Assembly: GCA_029237695.1 (NCBI GenBank)
Contig: CM055277.1
Coordinates: 36,614,242-36,678,241, forward strand
Direction of reading: 5' to 3'
Length of the DNA: 64,000 nt
DNA from: Conchocele bisecta
Taxonomy: Eukaryota; Mollusca; Bivalvia; Lucinida; Thyasiridae
Shown here: one piece after another, positions 10,901 through 22,658 of the stretch
Layout: every line of letters begins with the position of its first letter
Position numbering within the stretch: the stretch's first letter is position 1
The notes under the pieces: generated by a model
The model's database searches: none
What the model was told of the DNA's origin: nothing
The model's input: only the letters and a program-made list of their open reading frames with translations
Made by a program: the position numbers and the translations under genes

Positions 10901-11772
10901 TTGGTTGTGGTAGTTCTTAAACTTGATCTGACTATCAGTAGGCATCTCTATTCTTGTAGTACTCTTATTAATACCATCACAGTCCTCCGTATATGTTATA
11001 GGTAGCACTTCTTTGGAGAATCCATATAGACACCGATCACAGAAATATGTTTGACCATGGTGCTTATTTTGACTATACAATAGCTTGTTCAAATAATTAT
11101 TTATCCAACAGTAGTGATACTTAACTTCTTCATTATCTTCATCATCACATATCAATAGCAAGTTGATTCTTTCAATGTCTCTGGATTGCTCAGAGATGTA
11201 ATAGGGAAAGCTGTCTATATTCCTCTTCTTCTCATTAATAGTATAACCATACACATTAATAGCTAGCTCATTCTGTTTCTCTACTTTAGATATATGCGTG
11301 ATGGGCACAGGAAAATCTATTCCAGTAGTATTTATAAAATCAGTACTTGTGTAAGATAATAATATATCTGTGTGGTGGGTAGCAGGATTAAAAGCGGAGT
11401 TAATAGCGTATATAAGACATCTATCATTATTGTCCTTTACATTGATTATCGCTTTCTTAGTTGCTATTTCTTTAGGTAGAGGAATGTAAGAAACCTTTTA
11501 GTGGTTTTTACTTAGCAATTAAGGTACAACTTATTACAATGATCAATCATCATACCTGTAGCCGTGTTTGTGAATTTTTCAATACTTTTTTGAATATGTG
11601 ATGACGCTTGTTTGTAAAATTCACTTATTTTTTTCTAAATTTAAGATAGCGTAATGTTCGCTATGAAATAATCCTGTTGTTAGTTTTGTTTCCTCACCAT
11701 CATCTTTGTATAAATCTACAGTAAGACCAAGTTGCAATTTTAATCCTTTTAACTCTTTTACCTCCAGTTGAT
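7974..11772 (-). pseudogene. Polinton protein-primed family B DNA polymerase, main part, frameshifted
   Basis: Reading down the minus strand from 11772: a helical lead and LKGLKLQLGLTVDLYK; SYIPLPKEIATKKAIINVK; a Cys pair (YFCDRCLYGFS); exonuclease motif YTDFES near 10870; HNLKGYDSHLIM near 10460; a foreign insert at about 10292-9435; GVYPYEYVDSFDRFNETQ near 9400; palm motif A YDANNLYGWAMSQ near 8910; motif B KLMNNSVYGKTMEN near 8535; motif C YNDTDALL near 8225; and KMKDECTGTAIAEYIGMRPK near 8110. The enzyme copies linear element DNA from a protein primer. At least six frameshifts or stops are present; an AT microsatellite at 9048-9067 causes one and a deletion follows motif C. The gene is dead but clearly identifiable. 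Confidence 0.9.
9435..10292 (-). other. Insert of about 286 codons inside the polymerase gene, primase/polymerase-like motifs
   Basis: The exonuclease part ends near SLSTLVENTSD (10292) and the palm part resumes at HVELLRIGVYPYEYV (9434). The segment between belongs to neither. It reads in the same frame at both junctions: TFGETALDKEIDKVGKF and LEYIIEHPDKFEIGSRF at the start, MIDIDMKNAHPTPLACYC near 9950, and VSALVFDGLIVYKD near 9595. DIDxxNxHPT together with FDGL-type motifs occurs in replication proteins of large DNA viruses and related elements, as far as I recall. The length, 858 bp, is divisible by three. One stop and a frameshift lie within (near 10020). Confidence 0.55.
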
Positions 11773-12967
11773 TTGTATCGAGCCCGCTTGCGGAAAGCGA
11801 GACACAGTGATCACGATGATGTCCGGGTGTCCTTGCGTCAGTGCATGCGTCAGTGCGTCCGTCCGTCCGTCCGAAATATGCGTTAAAGTTTTTAAATACC
11901 TTATGTCTCTGCAGTCCAAAGTCACATTGACTTGAAACTTCATATGCTTATATAATAGTCATCATCCATATATTCTTTATATGTCCCACTCATGCGGTCC
12001 CTGTGCACAAGGACAAGGTCAAATGACTTAATATTTTGTCAAAATTTGCGTTAAAGTTTTCAGTTACCTACTATCTCTGTAACTGTAAGTTGGATTTGCT
12101 TGAAACTTTGTATGCTTATTGGTCATCATCCATATATTCATTCTGTGTCCCACTCATGCGGCCCCTGTGCCCCTAGGTGAAGATCAAATGATTTAGAAGT
12201 TTGCGTTAAAGTTTCTGTCAACATTTGCGTTAAAGTTGTCACATATCTACTATCTCTGTAACCATAAGTCAGAGTTGCTTGAAACTTCGTATGCTTATTG
12301 GGCATCATCCATATATTCATTATGTGTCCCACTCACGCGGCCCCTGTGCCCTAAGGTCAAGGCCAAATGACTTAGAAGTTTGGGTTATTATAAAATCTGC
12401 GTTAAATGTTTTACATACCTTATATCTCCACAATTGTTACTCCAATTTACTTCCAACTTCCAATACTTCCTTTTCATCATCCATATTTTCATTCCATAGC
12501 CTGCCCATGTGGTCCACATGCCCAAGGTCAAGGTCAAATGACTTTGAGATTTGTGTTAAAGTTTTTACATCCCTTATATCTCCACAAAACTTACTCCGAT
12601 TTACTTCCAACATCCAATACTTCTTATTCATCATCCATATTTTCATTCTATTGCCTGCCCTTGTGGTCCACATGCCCAGGGTCAAGGTCAAATTACTTTT
12701 AAATTTGTGTTACGGTTTTTACATACCTTATATCTCCACAACACTTACTTCGATTGACTTCAAACTTCAAATAATTCTTTATTATCATCCATATTTTAAT
12801 TCTATAGTCCACCCATGCGGCCCACGTGCCCAATATCAAGGTCAAATGACTTTAACATTTGCGTTAAAGCTTTTACATGCCTTATATCTCCACAACCCTT
12901 AATTCAAACTTAAAATAAATACGCTCTGAGACCAGCAAATGCATCGGCGGGCTCGACATGCGGGCCG
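11773..12967. mobile_element. Inserted element with short inverted ends and ~150-bp tandem repeats
   Basis: The ends share tcgagcccgc in inverted orientation (near 11779 and 12955). Inside are about seven repeats of ~150 bp, each with gcgttaaagtttttacat, a ttatatctcc block, catcatccatattttcatt and caaggtcaaatgac. A (CCGT)n run lies at 11852-11873. The element interrupts the polymerase N-terminal coding region. Frames in it are by-products of the repeats. Confidence 0.75.
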
Positions 12968-13177
12968 CGGCCATCTGGTTTATAATATCTTTCTTATCAG
13001 ACAATAGTTTTAGTTCCGAGTTCTAAGAAGTTAGTGCTTTTATTATCTTTAAGTTCATTGTTTAAATCAGCATATTTCTGTTTATGGATTTCAAAGGATG
13101 TAGGTTTTGCAGTTACAGGTTTGTGAGCATCGATTATACCATCGCGGTGTAGGCTTAAAATGTCATATCCCTGGCAC
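12968..13177 (-). pseudogene. Family B DNA polymerase, extreme N-terminal coding segment
   Basis: Minus-strand frames here read HRDGIIDAHKPVTAKPTSFE, then a helical lysine-rich stretch ending in LKLLSDKKDIINQM at 12968. Across the inserted element the frame resumes at 11772 with TNQLEVKELKGLK. The join gives a helical N-terminus like that of other Polinton polymerases. One frameshift lies near 13045. Confidence 0.45.
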
Positions 13178-13209
13178 TCATTGTTTTTTTATTTTATAAT
13201 TACTTTTTA

Positions 13210-13530
13210 TTGTCTAATATATTTAATGTAAAGTTCTTAATTGTAAATAAAATGAAAAATTTGTTTTGTTGTTTTCTTAGAGTTGGCAAATATGGGCGAT
13301 GCAACGCCGATGCTACAAAAAGGTCAGACTTATGCAAGATTCACAATTATATAGTAAAGAATCATACAAGTAAAGTAGGACAATGCCTAAACTGTGGTGG
13401 TGGTACAACTGCTACATATCAAATCTGTTATTCATGTGGGGGTGTACTGTTAAGCTTAAAACATAAATACATTAAGGTGATTAAGCATTACCTAGATGAA
13501 AGTAGAACAATGAGAATGATTGAAATCTAA
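13210..13530 (+). CDS. Hypothetical small Cys-rich protein at the Polinton edge
   Basis: The intact 106-codon frame (ATG 13210, another at 13252) contains RCNADATKRSDLCKIHN, QCLNCGGG and CYSCGG, a set of Cys pairs suggesting a zinc ribbon. I do not recognise the family. A ~27-bp direct repeat (ttttataattactttttatt core) occurs just before it (13183-13211) and again at 13674-13701. It may be a Polinton accessory gene; the open frame is unusual among the broken neighbours. Confidence 0.4.
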   Translation: MSNIFNVKFLIVNKMKNLFCCFLRVGKYGRCNADATKRSDLCKIHNYIVKNHTSKVGQCLNCGGGTTATYQICYSCGGVLLSLKHKYIKVIKHYLDESRTMRMIEI

Positions 13531-13744
13531 TTTTACACCCTGTATAGATAGTATTAAAGTGTATTGCTTGATCAGAGTACTGTAGTATGCTCGTGTTTTA
13601 CGTAGTATTAAAGAGTATTGTTAGATCAGAGTTCTTATATAAATTTGTATGTACATAATGGTATGGACTGGACCATTTTTATTTTATAATTACTTTTTAT
13701 TGTGGGGCCAGGATACCCATTATGTATATATATCCATCATACAA

Positions 13745-14380
13745 TAAAAAGGCTTTTGCAAACGTAGTTACTAGTGATGAGACCTGGGTTCATTATTTTG
13801 AACCAAAACGGAAGGTCTCAAACAGATTTTGGGCCACGAAAAACGCAAGACGCCCAAGCATTGCCAAATGTTAAGAAGGTGTTGTATGCAATATTTTTCA
13901 CAAACAATAGTCCAACCATACAAACCACGGTCCCAAAGGGTAGACCAGTTAGAGGAATGTTCAATAAAAATGTTGTACTGAAAAACCACAAACGCCGTCG
14001 TCCTACAACAGGTCTAAAATACGTACGCCTTCTCCACGACAATGCTCCAGCTCACAAGGCACGTGTTGTGACAAGAGTTTTTGCAGAAAGAAAAGGTCAC
14101 AGTTCTTTCCCACCCACCTTACTCTCCAGACCTGACTCCCTGTGACTATTTCCTCTTCCAAGACTCTAGGTTTGCCCTTGAGTTAGCCATTTATCAGTAT
14201 CTGGTGGGTATACCTCTTCAGGATTATGAAACATGTTTTCAGTACTGGATCGAGAGACTCAAAATGTGTGTTTTGTCCAAGGGGGAGTATATTGAAGGGG
14301 CTCGTAAGATAAAATAATCGTAAATACTTTCAGTTTGGCTATGCAACATATAATGACATTATTTTTGGAACACCCCTCGT
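13745..14380 (+). pseudogene. mariner-type (DD34D) transposase remnant and 3' terminal repeat
   Basis: Three frames carry consecutive transposase blocks: TSDETWVHYFEPKRKVSN near 13770, LLHDNAPAHKARVVTRVF near 14030-14085, and VTVLSHPPYSPDLTPCDYFL near 14095-14155, followed by WIERLKMCVLSKGEYIEG. These hold the three catalytic Asp positions. Frameshifts near 13865 and 14087 break the gene and the N-terminal DNA-binding part is missing. The probable 3' terminal repeat is ttattttTggaacacccctc near 14350-14380. No matching 5' end is visible. Confidence 0.8.
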
Positions 14381-14949
14381 ATTTCAAATTATTTGGTTTA
14401 GTGGCAACTGGGTAGGAAGCTAAATATAAGTTGTGGAATATGTGCCATTATCCAGTCACAAATCCTGGTGAATGTCTGCAGCGCAGTTGAATGTGCATAT
14501 GTCTTTATCACAAACACTTATTAAATTATGAAAATGTGTTTGAGGCATTCAGAGCAAATGCGGTAATGTAACTAATAACTTTTTTAGAAGGTTGTGTATC
14601 TCGGGTACAACTTGTACCATAATTTACGTTTGTTGGGGTGCTCTGTATAATAAAATAAATATTGCATCCCAGTGTGGGTGATATCGCCTCGATCGACATT
14701 ATATCCTCGGTTAATAATAGCCGCTATCAGTCACGCTGGAATGCCCCTCATATATACGGTACACTATTGGTGAAGAACGTTCTGTTTTAGCCTCCACTTT
14801 ATACGTGGACCACTCGCTTAGGTGAGCTACTTCGTTACATACCAACATGGATGGTGATGGACTTTGTATACAGACTGGCTGCTAGTTTTCCTATTTCCAT
14901 CCACTCACTGTTGATCGGTGGACGTTAAGGTGGGGCATCAGTCATATGA
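14380..14949. other. Intergenic, no recognised feature
   Basis: Unique sequence with no convincing coding potential or repeat. 13531-13744 holds a short imperfect duplication (tagtattaaagtgtattg-like, near 13548 and 13601). Confidence 0.6.
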
Positions 14950-15164
14950 TATAGTGGAACATTTCTAAACCGGACACCCTGGGAGATCCCAGGGTGTCCG
15001 CTTTAGAGATGTTCCACTGTAAAACAGGCAAATAAACACTCCAAGAAATGAGCGTGTGCTTTGAGAACAGGAACACACACTACCATAATAGATAACTAAG
15101 CTCACAATAATTAAGAATACAATTTATTCTTTCTGTGTGTCCGGTTTAGAGAGGTTCTACAGTA
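14950..15164. mobile_element. MITE with TA-flanked ends, Tc1/pogo-like
   Basis: The inverted ends share ctctaaaccggacac-type sequence (tatagtggaacatttctaaa at the left; tagagaggttctacagta at the right). A strong hairpin around gatc at 14970-15014 (accctggga/tcccagggt) lies next to the left end. A second copy is at 49220-49422. The Tc1/pogo assignment is inference from the TA-flanked ends. Confidence 0.65.
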
Positions 15165-16418
15165 TCTTATATTCCAAAGGGACTGCCGCTATAGAACTAT
15201 TCAACATTCTGCTTTTAGATTTTCATCCTTATCACCCATTTGTCAAGAACACGTGGCTTTTAGCAAAATATCACACGATTGTTAGCGCAAAATGAGTTTG
15301 TATACAGGTGTTACTGAATTATTTGTACAGTTATGTCCCTTTGGTGGTTTCAGCTTACCACTTACCCTGACGTTGTGTCCAGTTGGACAGCAAGCCTGAA
15401 CATCCAAAAAGTGGTGCAGTCATAATTTCTTCACTCATACTAGATCTACTGGGGGTACAAATATAAACAGACAAGGCATGAGTGTTATAAAGTATAATTA
15501 TAAATAGTCATGTGACTCAAAAAACAAATGATGGCAGATCAGTGTTTACACTGTCCAACCACTGCCAGGCAGTACAACGGGATCACTGACATTGGTGAAA
15601 CTGTGAGATAAATGGAGAACACCAGTTACCGTCATTTAACAACTTCATGCCAGATATTGATTTATACTATATATACATATACTTTCATTGAGAAATATAG
15701 AAAATATAAAACAACTGTTTGTAAATTGTTATTTTTGTGAATTAATATGCCAGCATGAAATGGGTTGACATAAAAATAAACCGTCGAGGCTCAGACACGA
15801 TGCTCGTCGAGAATTCCTGCCTTTTCTCAACCAAACCTGATAAACATAATAAAACAACAATATCTTGGTATTCTATTTATCAGGCAGCGTTTTATTTATG
15901 GAATTGGCATGTATGGTTTTAATTAAAGGGGATGTGCAGTCGTTGATGTTCCATCATCACACTGGCGTCATTAGGCACAATCATGTGATGTTGCTGAACC
16001 AATGAAACGTTAGCGAAACTCGTTTTTTGAATCTGCATCGACCATCATATATTGTATTTTCATTGAATTTCGGGAATATTTTGATAACAGTTATAACAGT
16101 ATGTATGTGGACAATGCACAGCTTGTAACAGTTTAATAATTGGCTGCTGGCTGACACAAGGGACATTGCAGCATTTGAACCAACTGTTGATCCTGGTCAT
16201 TATGGACACATTCAAAGTTAATATCAGGATCTAATCCCTTTGCAGACGGTGAACAATGTAGGTCCTGACCAGACTGCGTGATTACACAGGCTGATCTGTA
16301 GTTATGTTGGTAACAAACATCACACAGTCCCTTCCGTGAGCGAGCAACGCAAATACAAGATGACAAAGTCTGGCACTAACGGCTTATAGATGAATAATGT
16401 CTCCCAGATCAGATGTGA
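15165..16418. other. Intergenic, no recognised feature
   Basis: AT-rich unique sequence with short chance frames only; I see nothing supportable. Confidence 0.5.
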
Positions 16419-16628
16419 ACTCTTTCACACCTCAGTGACTGGAATGGAATAGTCCATTTTACTTTTTGCCTATTCTATTAATCAGAAAAGGGAGAATTTC
16501 ATAAACACTTAGGAGCTGTCCACAAATAGTGCAGATCTGGATGAGACGGCTCGTTATACGAGCCGGTTCATCGGGATCTACACTGTTTGCAGACATTTTA
16601 TATAAAGGCCTGTGGTGTTGAAAGGGTT
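16419..16628. mobile_element. TTAA-type MITE (piggyBac-like ends), copy 1
   Basis: The ends resemble ttaaccctttcac and gtgaaagggttaa, with a central hairpin (gagacggctcgttatacgag) flanked by gtgcagatctggat and atctacactgtttgc. It is the same family as 19036-19284, 26748-26947 and 36830-37067. Confidence 0.65.
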
Positions 16629-16722
16629 ACATCACAAAATAGTTTTCACATATATTATCTGAACCCGCAGATAATGCCAGCTTTCAAATGTATCTTACAT
16701 CATCTTATTGCATAAAATGGGC

Positions 16723-17065
16723 TTTAAAGGGGCATATCAGGATTTTTTGTAAAACTACTACATGTATAACAAAAATAAACACGTGTTTTCATCATGGCCC
16801 TGTGTAAAGGTGTTTAATTGAAGATATATGACGATACTAGGACCACTGGGTTGTTTCTATTTTCACCCATATAGGTACATAAATATCCTATCTTGTTTTG
16901 TTCAACAAGATAGAAACTATGATATGTACGAAACAACCCAGCAGTCCTAGTAACCGACTATCATCATATATGTTCACTTAAAACACTTTACACAGGGCCA
17001 TGATGAAAACACGTTTTTATTTTTTATAGTATTTTTTTTTTTTAAATCCTGATATGCCCCTTTAA
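16723..17065. mobile_element. Full-length palindromic MITE, ttaaaggggcat ends
   Basis: The ends are ttaaaggggcatatcaggat and its inverse. The arms stay complementary for most of the 343 bp (tcatcatggccctgtgtaaa pairs with its inverse near 16990), so the transcript or single strand could fold into one hairpin. Confidence 0.8.
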
Positions 17066-18081
17066 CAGTGTAACAAAAAAGCATATTAACAGACTAGTGG
17101 GACTAGTGGAATATATATGTAAATGAGACCGCTGCAGAAAACACAAATAGAGTGGACGTAGCGGGAGAATAATTCACATAAGTGTAAAAGCTTGGTTTCT
17201 AATCCTGTTCTCAAGTATATATATATCTCACTTGCCACAATTTGAAATAAAAATAATACATGTATTGTTTAAACTAAAACACAAATAACTGATCAGTACA
17301 GCTTCAATGTATCATGCTGTGTATGCGACCAGTAGAGTGTAATATTTGTTTTTGACATAATATGACATTTTATGACTGGTTTCATAAGACGTATGTTCAA
17401 GTATTTTCTTATGAAATCAGTAAACTACCGGTAGTTTAATAAAGACAAATCATCACTCAATGACATGTAAGCTCCTGTATTTCTCAGCATCGATTCGAAG
17501 TAGCCCGATGCCAGCCACGATAATCCATGCTGTACATGTACCGTATATACAACTGAAGACGTTTGACTATTTGAAACAAATGGCTGACAGAATGGGTCCA
17601 ATGTTCACCTGAGTGTAAAATCGGATTTCATGATCATTGTGCCACACGCCCGCCATTCCTCGGGCATCGGAGTTGGCCGGCTTTCAGTTTACATTCCTGT
17701 TTACCCGTACTGACGTCCCAATCTTCGGCCATTTGTCAAAAGTCATTACCTTCCATTTAAGTGTGATGGTTTACAAAAAATCTCATATTTTATTTACAAT
17801 TTCAAACCATCGTTTCAAACCACCAGTCTTGCCATCGCAAAAATTAGAAAATAATACGATTTCACATACTAACATTGCTATTAAACAATCATTATTACTA
17901 AATTGTCAAAAGCTTGCTACATGTATCAGTGTGTGCCTATGGCATCTTTACAAACATGTCTCTTTTATTTCGAAATTGTATTGAAACCTCCGCCATTTGA
18001 CTGGGAGAACCTAGACGGGCCTGTTGTCAGATAATGATACCCCACCCCCTCCACCCCGGCACAAATCAGTTGCAGTCCATC
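17066..18081. other. Intergenic, no recognised feature
   Basis: AT-rich unique DNA. A 115-codon frame at 17637-17984 has no recognisable motif and I do not support it. Confidence 0.5.
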
Positions 18082-18324
18082 ATATGTGTCCGTGACTGGA
18101 GAAATGGGGCTTATGATATGTGTGACCAGTGTAGCGCCGTATCAAATAGCACACTCCTGTAGTCTGATGACGATCTGTATTGCTTGTTAGAAGCATGACG
18201 CGTGATTCATTGATGGAGTGGCGAACAGCGCAGGTCCTGATCAGACTGCGGATGCACAGGCTGATCTGGATCTACACTGGTTGCAAAACCTATAAGCACC
18301 ATTTCTCCAGTCGCAGCCACATTT
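18082..18324. mobile_element. MITE with ctgtgactggag ends, copy 1
   Basis: The ends are atatgtggctgtgactggag-like and its inverse (ctccagtcgcagccacat). The centre has paired gcgaacagcgcaggtcctga and tctggatctacactggttgc. Other full copies are 37509-37726 and 47901-48142; partial ones are 19385-19552, 21528-21610, 21780-21850 and 25465-25635. Confidence 0.75.
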
Positions 18325-19035
18325 AAGTTTCATTCAGCAGTTTCAACCTGAAACTCAACCGTCAAGGTTGGGCGGTTTATACGTAGTGTATAGTGTGTGC
18401 CTGAGGCCAAGTCAACATTGGAGCAAGCCCTATCAAGCATTATCCTGTGAACAGATGTTTGTTTGCTGTTGGTGTTTAACATCCTACAAATAATCATATT
18501 ACTCACATACGGGGTATAACTAGATTCAACTCTCACATACAAGAAAGCCAAAGACGTACATGAGGGCCAAACCAGATAACCGGTCGGGATTCCGGTAACT
18601 TAAGGATGAATCACGATCATTAAATTGCACATTGCATGCTCCCACCTGCCACCCGCTCCTGTGAACAGATACAAGTAGATTCTGACCTGCTGAAGCTTAC
18701 TGCAAACGAAACGTTGTAATTTCTGTGTTGGACATGTTCATTTCATTTTATCAGCAGATAGTCTAGGCAATTTTTTTTTATCACATATGTAAAAAAGTAG
18801 AAAAAGATTGTTGATAACAAAATCATAATAATAGTAATATGTACGTATAATTGACACGACAGTGAATATATGACACGGCTGACCAGAGATCAGTTGAGAT
18901 CTGGGACGTGAACCATGAGCTTTATAGGTGAAATTTCTTCTTCATATCGATGGCGTCACTGCAGAAATGGGCTTGTGGTGTTGCGACCAGTCAGGCCCGT
19001 ACCAGAGGGGGTGCTACGGGTGCGTACGCACCCCA
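18325..19035. other. Intergenic, no recognised feature
   Basis: Unique sequence including a small perfect tract of A and T near 18770. No gene or repeat recognised. Confidence 0.45.
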
Positions 19036-19284
19036 TTAACCATTTCACTCTTAACCCGCAGGCCTGTATAGTGGTATTGGCAAACAGTGTAGATCCAGAT
19101 GAGCCGGCTCGTAACGAGCCGTCTCATCAGGATCTGCACTTTTTGCAATTAATTTTCATAATTTTGAGAACAAAAACACCCCATGTTCATAAATGGACTG
19201 GTCTGAAAATAATTGTGTGATGATTTAGATTGGTTGAAAAATAAATCAAAATCCATTGCAGTTACTTAGGGGTGAAAGGGTTAA
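19036..19284. mobile_element. TTAA-type MITE, copy 2
   Basis: It begins ttaaccatttcac and ends ggtgaaagggttaa. The central palindrome is gatgagccggctcgtaacga/gccgtctcatc. 19285-19884 holds a C-rich tract (near 19326) and a fragment of the ctgtgactggag family. Confidence 0.75.
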
Positions 19285-19884
19285 TTTGCCGAGGTCTGTC
19301 CATGGATGTGAAAAAACAACGCACCCCCCCCTCCCCCCCCCCCTAAAACAATTCCTGCGTACGAGCCTGCCAGTGTATATCTAAATCAGCCTATGCATCT
19401 GCAATTCCATCAATGAAACGCCCATCATCCTTCTAACAAGCAATGCACATGTATATATCAAGCTACATGACTGTGCTATTTGGTCAGGAGCTACACTGGT
19501 CACAAATCCAATAAGCCTCATTTCTCCAGTCACAGCCACAATTATGATAATAATTTATAAGTGAAGTAAAGTACATGTACATGTATTGACAGGAAAACAG
19601 AATTTGGAAGTTTATGTAAACCAAGCAAAGGCACATGTTCATAGATCGCTGTAGATCATTCCAATGCAGTACATGTACATGTAAATATGAATGTATCTTC
19701 TGGTGAATCTAAATTCGTTAACGACTGCAATTATGTAAGGATATTGACTTTAGTTGGTGTAAGGTCTATTTACTACGTTCTGATAAACCCACATAATTTT
19801 ATGTTATTTGCAAATTAAAATGTCTTGAGTATGTGCTTAAAATAAACCAACTTTAAACCGGTTCAACCAATGATGGGCATGGCA

Positions 19885-20190
19885 AGCCAAATGCACAATA
19901 ATTCCCTAAACCATGGTTTGGAGCTTAAACCTTGTACATTAAACCCTTGGACTCGCCAAATGCACAATAATTCACTAAACCCCAGTTTGAGAGTCTAAAC
20001 CATGGTTTAGGCACGCAAACCCCAGTTTGAGTAATTATTGTGCATTTGGCCAGAAATTGCCGTTTGAGACCTTAATGCAATAAAAAGCATAGTTTGGATC
20101 TAAACCATAGTTTAAGAAAACAAAAATGACAATCGTGATCTGAAATGGCAGTTTTCTTAAACCCTGGTTTGGTCAATTATTGTGGGCTTG
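19885..20190. repeat. Repeat with gccaaatgcacaataatt ends, copy 1
   Basis: Several gccaaatgcacaataatt and attattgtgcatttggcc blocks alternate with aaaccccagtttgag-type blocks. A second copy is at 32062-32297. Inverted ends suggest a MITE. Confidence 0.6.
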
Positions 20191-20341
20191 GCAGCAGAAG
20201 CCACCGTTTAGACTCTCAAACTATGGGGGTTTGAGTGTGGGTGTGACAGTCATGTTTGAGTGTGGGTGTGACAGTCATGTTAGATGTGGGTCACAGTCTG
20301 ACAAGCCACGGCTTATTTCCTTAGTGACCACTTGAGAACCA

Positions 20342-20584
20342 GGGGCCCGTTTCACTAAACTTCTTACGACTAAAATGTTCGTAAGTACAAATTTAGGATC
20401 GTCTGGAGATTTAAATTTATGGATTTACATTTATTGAGCATAGGCTGCATATGCAGCATATGCTCAATAAATGTAAATCCAATAATTATTTACAAGAAAA
20501 CATTGTTAAGGTGAAATTTACAGACTATCATAATTTTGCACTTACGAACATTTTAATCGTACGAAGTTAAGTGAAACGCCCCCC
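20342..20584. mobile_element. Palindromic MITE, gtttcactaaact ends, copy 1
   Basis: The ends are ggggcccgtttcactaaact and its inverse. The centre is a perfect hairpin gagcataggctgcatatgca/gcatatgctc with flanking aataaatgtaaatcc. Other copies are 25671-25847 and 34909-35136. Confidence 0.85.
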
Positions 20585-20835
20585 AGACCAGCATGTCACT
20601 GCAGCAGCACCATACATTACCAGCATGTCACTGCAGCAGCACCATACATTACCAGCATTTCCAATGCCAAACCAGGCAGACGATACTTTTAATTTCCCGC
20701 ATTCCAAGGGTTGAACCAATGGCAAACAATGTGAAATGTTAATGTGTGGGCTACTTGTCAGGATCTATGCTGGCCAGAAATAAAATGTTAATGTGTGGGC
20801 TACTTGTCATGATCTATGCTGGCCAGAAATAAAAT
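20585..20835. repeat. Two short tandem duplications
   Basis: A 36-bp unit (accagcatgtcactgcagca start) occurs twice at 20587-20658. A 49-bp unit (atgttaatgtgtgggctact start) occurs twice at 20738-20835. 20836-21847 holds only partial MITE fragments. Confidence 0.75.
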
Positions 20836-21847
20836 AAGCAGTTTTGTCAATATAATTTTACGACTCATTAAAAGGCAGGGAAAATAATATTGTCATCTGC
20901 TACTTTTCATTTTTGTTGTACTTCTTTACAAAATATATTTTAGAGTACAAGAATCATTTAAAAATTACAACGTTTCGTATGTGCTGTTAACACATACATG
21001 TATTTTACATGATAAATATTGAAAATAAGTTAAACCGGCAGTCGCACATTTAATTCAGAGTTCTGAGCCATGATGTAATCATAGTTAATCATAGCCAGAT
21101 GTAAACAAGTGAGTTTCTGTAGTTTGTTTCTGCCTACTAAATGTAGCAGTAATTCTGTGGTTTTATCAGGTCAAAGTAAATAGAAATGTTTATATAATTA
21201 CTTACAGTAGTACACGGCACTACATACATGTATTCAGATAGAGAGCAGCATTAAATACCCCGTCTATGTACAATGCATGACACCAGCACACTGACAGGCA
21301 TGTTGTGTTTTCATCAGTATGTGTGGCCACTGTAACATGCGCGCCAATGTATGCCGTATCGTACGTGATAATTTTCTTACACTGCAAATGACATAGAAAG
21401 TTGACAAAAATTGGAAAGTTTCATCATCTTTCAATGTTATTTATCATATTTTCCATAATAAATATTACACAATACGGAGAGACGATAAGACAGAACATCT
21501 AATATGGCCTATTTAATTTACACCGGTATGTGGCTGGGACTGCAGTAATGGGGCTTATGATATTTGTGACCAGAGAAGCTTCAGATCAAATAGCACACTC
21601 CTGTAGCTTGATAACAATCTATACGTTTAAGTTATTGTGTTTTTTTTAAGGAATCAAATGCGAGGGCGCACTAACGACCGCAGCATTTAGCTCCTTAACA
21701 ATGCAATATGTGAACAATAACATACTTGTAGTTATGTCAATTCTATAATACAATTTCCCACCCGAGCATTGATTTTCCATTTCCTGTACGGATGCACAGG
21801 CAGATCTGGATCTACACTGGTCGCAAAGTGCAAACGTGCCATTTCTG

Positions 21848-22205
21848 CAGTGCTCCAGATAAGTTTTGTATCTAAAGAGACCCATACCCATATTTCAAAT
21901 TCAATGCATATTTTTCTTTTACAAAATTTAATGTATTATTGATTTTCTTCCTTATTAACTAGGGAAAAAATGACAAAAAAAATAGAACAAATTAAAAAAT
22001 TCACTTATTTGAGCTGCAAAAAGCAAACAGCGTTTGCTTTTTGCAGCTCATTTAAGTATTTTTTTATCTTTATTACAGTATTTTCACTACTCAATTTGAA
22101 AATCAATGCATATTTTCACATTGCTGTGAGTATTTTGTGTTCCCACTTTTAATGCACATTCTGCTAAAATAAGTGCGTAAAATACGCATCTTATCTGGAG
22201 CTCTG
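21848..22205. mobile_element. MITE with cagagctccagataag ends, copy 1
   Basis: The left end is cagtgctccagataag and the right end cttatctggagctctg. It contains a perfect internal hairpin, tgagctgcaaaaagcaaac around agcg, at 22012-22051. The second copy is 27251-27651. 22206-22658 includes a ggccagagaaaattag repeat shared with 62161-62350. Confidence 0.75.
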
Positions 22206-22658
22206 TGATCTTATCATGTACCACATATTATAGACCCAGGGTGTATTTTCAATGTGCGTAGTTTACCAGAACTGTCTTATTCCACATTTTTATATTTCTA
22301 AATACATTGTTTTGTTTCACTGCTGCCCAAATAGTGTAAAGTTTGTTCAAATATTGAGGAAATTAAAACGAGGCCAGAGAAAATTAGTTTGCAGGTTTTC
22401 ATCCCCACACCCACCCATAAAATAAATTACCAAATTAATACTTGTTTTCAATAACATGTATTTTTACAAAATGACATTGTTTTCCTTGTTAACCAATTTC
22501 TATAAAATTAAAATCATCCCACCTGCCCCGTTTTGTTCCAAACTTTCGATAAGAATCTACAAGCAGTGATTTATGTTCTACAGCCGAACGCATGTGGAAC
22601 ATTATTACGCTTACATACAATTTGTTACAAACATACTTTGTGGACATTCTGTACAACT

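Noticed and set aside
12279..12902. A 207-codon frame on the plus strand
   Set aside because: It lies wholly in tandem ~150-bp repeats of the inserted element and its peptide repeats with the units.
16505..16600. tRNA-like or SINE head suggested by the gagacggctcgtt hairpin
   Set aside because: The hairpin is the centre of a TIR element with TTAA ends; I see no A/B box arrangement or A-rich tail.
17637..17984. 115-codon frame in intergenic DNA
   Set aside because: No recognisable motif, low-complexity AT-rich codons, and no splice or repeat context to support it.
18915..19220. 101-codon frame
   Set aside because: It runs through a TTAA-type MITE; the same peptide pieces appear wherever the MITE does.
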